Shown piece after piece: positions 58,639-64,000 of a DNA stretch of 64,000 nucleotides. The notes beneath the pieces are model-generated. The model had not been told where the DNA came from, did not search any database, and saw nothing but the letters and a program-made list of their open reading frames with translations. Source of the stretch: JBBSAT01 sp046351235 (lineage in GTDB: Bacteria > Myxococcota_A > Polyangia > Polyangiales > Sandaracinaceae). The translations under genes and the position numbers were made by a program. Each line of letters begins with the position of its first letter. The stretch's first letter is position 1. Location of the stretch: assembly GCA_046351235.1 (NCBI GenBank), contig JAXLYV010000009.1, positions 62,001 through 126,000 of the forward strand, given 5' to 3'.

Positions 58639-60996
58639 TCAGAAGCCGCAGGTGTGGTTGTCGAGGCAGTAGCTCGCGCCCTCGCACTCCTGCGTGTTCA
58701 TGCAGCTCGCGCCGATGGGCTGCGGCTGACAGAGGCCGCCGGAGCAGCGCTCGTAGCCGCAGCAGTCGGTGTCCTGCGTGCACGCGTAGCCGGGGACCAT
58801 GCAGCACTCGAAGTTGCCGCCCGTGTCCGCACCGCAGAGGCCGAGGCCGCAGCAGTGCGTGTTGGTGTCGCCCGGGTTGCAGGTGTCACCGTTCATCTCG
58901 CACATCGTGACGTCCTCGCAGAAGCCCTGGATGCACGCGATGTTCGAGTTGGTGGCGGCGCCGCAGCACTCGAAGCGATCGGCGCACGTCCCGCCGACCT
59001 CGTGGCACTCGTCGCACGCGCCGGGGTTGGTGGTGGTGCCGCTGTCGCAGCTCGCGGCGTCGCTCGCCATGTGGCACTGGTGGTCGGCCGGGCAGTACGC
59101 GCAGTCGGGGCTCGCCACGCAGTCGCCGCACGCGAGGCCCATGCAGCCGTTCGGCGGCGGCGGCGGCGGCGCGCAGGCGTCGTTCGCGTACGACTCGCCC
59201 ATGCACGAGCTCTCCTGGGTGCAGGTCCACGCGCCGTTCGTGCACGCGTACCAAGCGCAGCTCGACTGCGCGCAGCCGCCGTAGGCGACCTGCACGCAGG
59301 TGCCCGAGGGCACCGTGCGGCCGAGCGTCGAAGAGCGGCACGAGGCGGGACCGGGGACGATGATCGAGAACTGCACGATGTCGCCGAACTGCACGGTGCC
59401 GTGCGACATCTGGTAGGTGACCGTGTACGTGCCGGGCTCGGTCGGCGCCTGGAACGTCACCTCGAAGCGCATCTGTGCGTGCGGCGCCACGCTCGAGGGC
59501 ACGGCGACCCGCGCGAGACCGTTGAGGCTCGGCCCGCCCGTGCGCGTGAGCACGTACATGCCGGCCGTGCTCCAGGTCGTGGTGCCCGTGTTCTCGAGGC
59601 GCCACGCCTGCGTGATCGTCTGGCCCGCCGTGACCGTGAGAGGCCGCGGGTAGGTCGCGCTCACGTAGCGCGCGTCGTCGCGCTCGCCGGTCGCGCGGCA
59701 CGCGTCGCCCCAGAGATCGGTCGGCTGCGACGAGCAGTGGCCGCCGAAGGGATCGGTCGGGCCGCGCTGGTAGTAGTTGCCGATGCCGGTCACGCCGTCG
59801 CGCACCTCGAAGTGCACGTGCGGGCCGGTGGAGTGCCCGGTGTTGCCGGACATGCCGAGCTCCTGGCCGCACTCGACGTGGTCGTTCGTGTGCACGCGCA
59901 CGGTGCCACGCGTCATGTGCGCGTAGAGCGTCGCGCGGCCGTCGGCGTGCTGGATGATCACGTGGTTGCCGAACTGGCCGCCGCACGACTCGACGCCCTC
60001 CGGGCATCCGTCGACGGCGCGGATCACGGTGCCCGGCGCCGAGGCGTGCACGGGCGTCCCGCGCGGCACGGCGAAGTCGGTGCCCTTGTGGTTCGCGCGC
60101 GTGATGCGCTGGCAGTCGAAGCGCACGAGGCCGCTGCCCTGCGTGTGCGTCACGTACGAGCTGACGGTGTGCGTGTCGGTCGGGTACGCGAGCGCGCCGG
60201 TCTGGATCGGCGGCGGCGGCGGCGGCATCGGCGCGTGGCCGCCCGCGAACGCCATCAGGTCTTCCGTCGTGCCGTTGAACAGATCCATGTCGACGTTGCC
60301 CGAGATGCCGGGCACGCGACCGCGATCCGAGTACTGCCAGAACGTCCAACGATCCCAGTTGTCGTTCACGCGCGGGCAGTGCGAGGGCGAGTAGTCGTTG
60401 AAGTACGCCGCGAGCCAGAGCGGGTAGGGCGAGTACATCGCGGAGCTCGAGCCCGTCACGAAGCTGCCCGTGTAGATGATCGGCGTCGTGCCCGTCGCGC
60501 TGCCGACGAGCTGGATCCACTGGAGCACCTCGGAGACGACCTGCGACGAGGTGCGGCCCTGGATCGAGGCGGCCTCGACGTCGATCACCGGCGCGAGCTC
60601 GCCCGGATCGGCGCGGAGCGCGTCGATCATGATGTTCGCCTGCGCGCTCACGTCCTGGCCGGCGCGGAAGAACTGATAGGCGCCGCGCAGCACGCCGGCC
60701 GAGCGTGCGCCCGACCAGTTCTGCGTGAAGCGGCTGTCGCGCGAGTGGATGCCGTCCGAGACGCGGATGAACGCGAACTCGACGCCGCTCGAGGCGACGC
60801 GGTTCCAGTCGATCGCGCCCTGCCACACGGAGACGTCGATGCCGCGCGTCGTCGCGCCCGACGCGCACGACGCGTGCAGATCACCCTCGGCGGCGGCGGT
60901 GAAGCCCTCGTTCGACGCGGGCTGGCACGCCGGCACGAAGAGGCAGGCGAGGACCGCGGCGAGCTGCGCGGCGAAGCGTGCGCGGGCGCGGCTCAT
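58639..60996 (-). CDS. Secreted dual-activity lysin: GH25 muramidase - M23 endopeptidase - NBR1-type Ig - Cys-rich tail
   Basis: 785 residues. Signal ends 'FVPAC' (lipobox-like, Cys24). GH25 lysozyme domain about 50-250 with 'RGIDVSVWQGAIDW' and the catalytic D139-x-E141 ('PVIDVE'). A poly-Pro linker leads to an M23 (lysostaphin-type) peptidase, about 265-410, with zinc/catalytic residues His303, Asp307, His393 and His395 ('GPHVHFEVR'). An NBR1-like Ig domain follows at about 440-545 ('WRLENTGTTTW'). The tail to 785 is Cys-rich with PSI-like knots ('CGDCVASPDCAYCPADHQC'). One polypeptide could thus cut both glycan and peptide parts of peptidoglycan, apt for predation or wall remodelling. It starts inside the stop of the upstream lipoprotein gene (ATGA). 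Confidence 0.9.
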   Translation of the reverse strand: MSRARARFAAQLAAVLACLFVPACQPASNEGFTAAAEGDLHASCASGATTRGIDVSVWQGAIDWNRVASSGVEFAFIRVSDGIHSRDSRFTQNWSGARSAGVLRGAYQFFRAGQDVSAQANIMIDALRADPGELAPVIDVEAASIQGRTSSQVVSEVLQWIQLVGSATGTTPIIYTGSFVTGSSSAMYSPYPLWLAAYFNDYSPSHCPRVNDNWDRWTFWQYSDRGRVPGISGNVDMDLFNGTTEDLMAFAGGHAPMPPPPPPIQTGALAYPTDTHTVSSYVTHTQGSGLVRFDCQRITRANHKGTDFAVPRGTPVHASAPGTVIRAVDGCPEGVESCGGQFGNHVIIQHADGRATLYAHMTRGTVRVHTNDHVECGQELGMSGNTGHSTGPHVHFEVRDGVTGIGNYYQRGPTDPFGGHCSSQPTDLWGDACRATGERDDARYVSATYPRPLTVTAGQTITQAWRLENTGTTTWSTAGMYVLTRTGGPSLNGLARVAVPSSVAPHAQMRFEVTFQAPTEPGTYTVTYQMSHGTVQFGDIVQFSIIVPGPASCRSSTLGRTVPSGTCVQVAYGGCAQSSCAWYACTNGAWTCTQESSCMGESYANDACAPPPPPPNGCMGLACGDCVASPDCAYCPADHQCHMASDAASCDSGTTTNPGACDECHEVGGTCADRFECCGAATNSNIACIQGFCEDVTMCEMNGDTCNPGDTNTHCCGLGLCGADTGGNFECCMVPGYACTQDTDCCGYERCSGGLCQPQPIGASCMNTQECEGASYCLDNHTCGF

Positions 60997-62024
60997 GGCT
61001 GCGCTCCCGGCGCGAGGTACTGGACGGCGGTGCACGTGCCGTCACCGGTTCGTGCGAGCACCGAGCCCTGTGGCCCGCGCTGCGGGAACGCGCCCGGCCC
61101 GAGGTCCGTCGTCTCGCCGGTGCGCGGATCGAGCGCGAAGACCTCGCTGACGATGCCGCGGTCCGTCTCGACGGGCGCGGCGAACACGAGGCGAGCGGTG
61201 TCGCTCTCGCCGACGAACAGGTGCTGCCGTCCGAACGCGGGCACGTTCGTCTGCGGGATCTCGGGCGTCGTGTTCGTGAGCTGCACGAAGGCCGCCGTCG
61301 TGTCGGGCGGCGTGCACTCGCTGTTCGGATCGGTCGGGTCGCCCTCACGGCCGCTCGCGCACGAGTCGGGCTGCGGCTCGGCGGCCGCCACCGACGCCGT
61401 CGCGCGGAAGACCGCGGCCACCTCTCCCGCGCTCGAGACGTAGAGCACGTCGTTCGTGCCGGGCACGATCACCGGCGCCGAGGCCGTCGCGTCGGCGGCG
61501 ACCTCGAGCTCGCTCGCGGTGGGAACGTCGTAGACGACGACGCGACGATCGTCGCCGGCCTCGAGCGAGGTCGCGCCCGCGGCAGGGGCCACGTACGCGA
61601 TGCGATTGCGCGAGGCATCGAGCCAGGGATCGAGCGCGACGGGCGCGACGTCGAGCGTGCTCGCGCTGCCGCGAATGGAGAGCGAGCCGTCGAAGCTCCA
61701 CACGAGCACGCGCCCGTCGGCGAGCACCTGCGCGCCGCGCACGTTCGTGTACGAGGTCGTGTGCGGCTGGCCCTGCGCGTCGATCGTCGAGACGGCGCAC
61801 GAGCTGCCGTCGACGGGATCGTCCGAGCCGCCGGCCGTCAGGCCCGGGCACGCCACGAGCGCGCCGCCGGTCCAGTCGTAGAGACCGGGCGTGCTCGCGA
61901 CCGCACAGTAGCTCTCGAGCGAGTATGTCGGATCGGCGCCGCCGCGACCTGTCGACCGCGGGCTACAGGACGGGAGGGCGAGCGCCAGGAGGATCGCGAG
62001 CCAAGACGCGACGGAACTGCGCAT
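60993..62024 (-). CDS. Lipoprotein with propeller-like body, coupled to the lysin
   Basis: 343 residues. Signal 'LAILLALALPSC' with lipobox, then a beta-rich domain with repeating strands ('DGRVLVWSFDGSLSI', 'SRNRIAYVAPAAG', 'GTNDVLYVSSAGEVAAVF', 'GRQHLFVGESDTARLVFAAP', 'VSEVFALDPRTGETTDLG'), as in TolB/WD-type propellers. It has its own leaderless promoter (CAGAAT, 6 nt before ATG 62024) and overlaps the lysin gene by 4 nt. It may be an inhibitor, anchor or chaperone for the lysin; that is inference from coupling. Confidence 0.7.
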   Translation of the reverse strand: MRSSVASWLAILLALALPSCSPRSTGRGGADPTYSLESYCAVASTPGLYDWTGGALVACPGLTAGGSDDPVDGSSCAVSTIDAQGQPHTTSYTNVRGAQVLADGRVLVWSFDGSLSIRGSASTLDVAPVALDPWLDASRNRIAYVAPAAGATSLEAGDDRRVVVYDVPTASELEVAADATASAPVIVPGTNDVLYVSSAGEVAAVFRATASVAAAEPQPDSCASGREGDPTDPNSECTPPDTTAAFVQLTNTTPEIPQTNVPAFGRQHLFVGESDTARLVFAAPVETDRGIVSEVFALDPRTGETTDLGPGAFPQRGPQGSVLARTGDGTCTAVQYLAPGAQP

Positions 62025-62030
62025 GCCCGC

Positions 62031-62036
62031 ATTCTG
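62031..62036 (-). promoter_or_regulatory. -10-like box for the lipoprotein-lysin operon
   Basis: CAGAAT on the minus strand, 6 nt before ATG 62024. Confidence 0.4.
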
Positions 62037-62212
62037 CGCAACTCACGTGCCGCCGGAGCCGTGCGTGGCTGGCCGCGTCACCGACACGGAAACCGCGGCG
62101 AAGACGATGCCGCATTGCGGCGAAGCGTCGACGGGATGGAGACGACGAGCCCCACTCGCCTCCGTGTCTGGTGACAGCCCACCTCCCCGCGCCCGCGCGC
62201 GCTGATTTTTCC

Positions 62213-62241
62213 TTGCGCGAGCTCGAGGCGCTTGCTACGGA
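62213..62241 (+). promoter_or_regulatory. Promoter of the TetR gene
   Basis: TTGCGC, 17 bp, TACGGA; the -10 box abuts the operator-like palindrome. Confidence 0.45.
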
Positions 62242-62252
62242 ATGAACATTCA
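62240..62252 (+). promoter_or_regulatory. Operator-like palindrome, copy 1
   Basis: GAATGAACATTCA, built on GAATG-NN-CATTC, overlaps the -10 box and the first ATG of the TetR gene. The same 13 bp recur before the SDR gene. Confidence 0.65.
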
Positions 62253-62847
62253 TCCCGTGTCCACCGCGAGCACGACCGCAGAGCCGACGAGCGACAAGCG
62301 CGACCGCATTCTCGATGCGGCGCTCGTGCTCTTTGCGGAGCGTGGCTTCCACGGGACGCCCGTTCCGCTCGTCGCCGAGCGCGCGCAGGTCGGCGCGGGG
62401 ACGATCTACCGCTACTTCGCGAGCAAGGAAGCGCTCGTCAACGCGCTCTACCGCCGCTGGAAGATGGCCTTCCTCGACGCGATCACGCTCGACTTCCCGC
62501 TCGACAAGTCCACGCGCGCCCAGTGGTCCCACGTGTTCCGTGGCGTGATCACGTTCGCGCAGAAGAACCCGCAAGCGTTCGACTTTCTCGAGCTGCACCA
62601 CCACGCGCCCTATCTCGACGACGAGAGCCGTGCGGTGGAGAACCGGGTACTGACGATGGCCCAGTCCATCCTCGGGGCGAGCCGCCTCCTGAAGACGACG
62701 CGCGACGAGGATCCCGCGCTCCTGATCTCGATCGTCTGGGGCGGGCTGATCCAGCTGATCCGCTCGTCGCGCGCCGGCTGGCTCGAGCTCACGCCTGACG
62801 TCCTGGACCGCTTCGAGACCCTCACCTGGGAAGCGCTCCGCGCCTGA
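62242..62847 (+). CDS. TetR-family transcriptional regulator
   Basis: 201 residues. N-terminal helix-turn-helix: 'KRDRILDAALVLFAERGFHGTPVPLVAERAQVGAGTIYRYFASKEALVNALYRRWK'-type pattern at about 18-65. The ligand domain is helical and ends 'WEALRA'. The ATG 62242 lies inside the operator palindrome; GTG 62257 is a second possible start that would leave the operator untranslated. It probably represses itself and the SDR gene downstream, released by an unknown small molecule. Confidence 0.9.
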   Translation: MNIHPVSTASTTAEPTSDKRDRILDAALVLFAERGFHGTPVPLVAERAQVGAGTIYRYFASKEALVNALYRRWKMAFLDAITLDFPLDKSTRAQWSHVFRGVITFAQKNPQAFDFLELHHHAPYLDDESRAVENRVLTMAQSILGASRLLKTTRDEDPALLISIVWGGLIQLIRSSRAGWLELTPDVLDRFETLTWEALRA

Positions 62848-62851
62848 TTCC

Positions 62852-62880
62852 GCCGGTGTCTGGCATACGCCAGCGCCGGC
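62852..62880 (+). terminator. Hairpin after the TetR gene
   Basis: GCCGG-3 nt-CTGGC-ATAC-GCCAG-2 nt-CCGGC: two stacked 5-bp stems with a small internal loop, followed by TTATTC. Confidence 0.5.
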
Positions 62881-62899
62881 TTATTCATGTCCGCTCGCA

Positions 62900-62912
62900 G
62901 AATGAACATTCA
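62900..62912 (+). promoter_or_regulatory. Operator-like palindrome, copy 2
   Basis: GAATGAACATTCA, identical to 62240-62252, 40 bp before the SDR start. Confidence 0.65.
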
Positions 62913-62952
62913 GTCCGCTCTACGCCCGAAACCACTCGAAGGAGATCCCACC

Positions 62953-63852
62953 ATGGCCCGTTCCCTCGTCATCCTCGTCACCGGCGCGACCGCAGGCATC
63001 GGCAAGGCCGCCGCTCTCCACCTCCAGAAGAAGGGCCACCGCGTGATCGGCACCGGCCGCAACGAGAAGGCGCTCGCCGAGCTGCGCGCCGCGGGCCTCG
63101 ACGCGGTTGCGATGGACGTGACGAGCCAGGCCTCGATCGACTCCGCCAAGGAGGTCGTCGATCGCCTCACGAACGGTCACGGCGTGGACGTGCTCGTGAA
63201 CAACGCGGGCTACGGCCTCGTCGGCCCGCTCGAGATGCTGAGCGACGCCGACGTGCGCGCGCAGTTCGACACCAACGTCTTCGGCCTGCTCGCGGTCACG
63301 CGCGCGTTCCTGCCGGCGATGCGCGCGCGCCGCAGCGGCCGCATCGTGAACGTCTCGAGCGTCGGCGGTCGCATGACGTTCCCGCTCGGCGGCGCTTACC
63401 ACGCGACGAAGTACGCCGTGGAAGCGATGAGCGACGCGCTGCGCATGGAGCTCGCGGGCTTCGGCATCAAGGTGTCGGTGATCGAGCCGGGCTACATCAA
63501 GAGCGAGTTCACCGCGACGAGCATGAGCTACGTGCAGAAGTACGGCGCCGATCCGAGCTCGCCCTACCACGAGGTGCTCGCGAAGGTCGCGAGCGCGGGC
63601 GCGGGCGCCGAGCAGCGTCTCGCGGTGGGCCCGGAGAGCGTGTGCCGCGCGATCGAGGCGGCCTCGGTCTCGCGCTTCCCGCGCGCGCGCTACGTCGCGC
63701 CGTTCTACAACGCGATGGGGCCCATCCTGATGAGCCTCGTGCCGACCTTCGTGAGCGACTGGGTCTTCGGCCGCCTCACCGGCCTGAGCAAGCCGCGGGC
63801 GCTGCCCGCGAGCACGACGGCGTCCTCGAGCGCGTCGATGGCCACGGCCTGA
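62953..63852 (+). CDS. Short-chain dehydrogenase/reductase
   Basis: 299 residues from ATG 62953, after GAAGGAG. Cofactor motif T10-GATAGIG, 'NNAG' at 83-86, catalytic Asn108, Ser135/136, Tyr149 and Lys153 ('YHATK') are all present: a classical SDR. The C-terminal extension beyond residue 250 ('RARYVAPFYNAMGPILMSLVPTFVSDWVF') suggests a membrane-near substrate such as a lipid or steroid-like ketone. Controlled, by the operator evidence, by the adjacent TetR protein. The last 148 bp of the window after it hold nothing I can assign. Confidence 0.93.
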   Translation: MARSLVILVTGATAGIGKAAALHLQKKGHRVIGTGRNEKALAELRAAGLDAVAMDVTSQASIDSAKEVVDRLTNGHGVDVLVNNAGYGLVGPLEMLSDADVRAQFDTNVFGLLAVTRAFLPAMRARRSGRIVNVSSVGGRMTFPLGGAYHATKYAVEAMSDALRMELAGFGIKVSVIEPGYIKSEFTATSMSYVQKYGADPSSPYHEVLAKVASAGAGAEQRLAVGPESVCRAIEAASVSRFPRARYVAPFYNAMGPILMSLVPTFVSDWVFGRLTGLSKPRALPASTTASSSASMATA

Positions 63853-64000
63853 AACGCGTGGCGCTCCGAGCGCGAGCGGCGATGCTCCACCTCATGGGTA
63901 GCGTCGGGCGGGTGCGAGGCTTTGAACGCGATGAGCGGAGCGCCGTCGTTCGCGCGGAGCGTCCGCGGGCAAAGGGTCGCTCCCGACCGACGCGGCCTGG

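Overview
This is a very GC-rich bacterial chromosome segment with strong third-position G/C bias, so most long antisense ORFs are artefacts. Gene content points to a myxobacterium-type genome (Myxococcota; by my reading Polyangia, Sandaracinus-like). The indicators are MopE-type Cys/Asp repeat lipoproteins, many lipoproteins with 'DASDA'-like low-complexity spacers after the lipobox, a Ser/Thr kinase fused to an AAA ATPase and TPRs, an NtrC-type regulator, and a secreted GH25-M23 cell-wall lytic enzyme. The taxonomic call is inference from content, not from a marker gene.

Layout. 1-4960: end of an RND efflux adaptor, then one ORF joining the RND pump to its TolC-like outer-membrane partner. 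5154-7058: solitary dnaK. 7344-15469: cell-surface block made of a TSP3-repeat barrel protein translationally coupled to a 1594-residue MopE-repeat/Gly-rich lipoprotein, then a PNGase F-like lipoprotein. 15550-18534: coupled operon for a three-part GMC dehydrogenase (Tat-signal small subunit, FAD subunit, lipoprotein cytochrome c) with a PemK/MazF-like gene at its end. 18712-25332: Cys-rich repeat lipoprotein, WGR-SUKH protein, several unknowns, a DUF4272 protein and an F420/NADP oxidoreductase-like protein. 25346-34657: small lipoproteins and membrane proteins, a divergent LuxR-type regulator/sensor-kinase-like pair, a methyltransferase, thioredoxin and a DinB-like protein. 35485-37221: an intact IS3-family element abutting the tail of an older IS5-like transposase and a decapitated host gene. 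37335-39336: three-gene membrane cassette of unknown function with ATGA overlaps. 39374-50789: Ser/Thr kinase-ATPase-TPR protein, membrane protein, patatin, a possible RHH protein behind an AT-rich palindromic region, a small acidic/helical protein and a sigma-54 response regulator. 50851-58589: Cys/His-rich mini membrane protein, two tandem paralogous secreted proteins, D-2-hydroxyacid dehydrogenase, creatininase-family hydrolase, aldo/keto reductase, MQKPGYGG-repeat protein, YpfJ-type zinc protease, NeuD-like acyltransferase. 58639-62024: lipoprotein translationally coupled to the GH25-M23 lysin. 62242-63852: TetR regulator and SDR oxidoreductase sharing the same 13-bp operator-like sequence.

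Regulation. A recurrent signal is a -10-like hexamer (TANNNT/NANNNT) ending exactly 6 nt before the start codon, several times with a TTG-type -35 box at 17 bp. This suggests that many genes here are transcribed as leaderless mRNAs, while others have clear Shine-Dalgarno sequences or ATGA/GTGA coupling. Strong palindromic terminators lie at several convergent junctions. No tRNA, rRNA or CRISPR array was seen.
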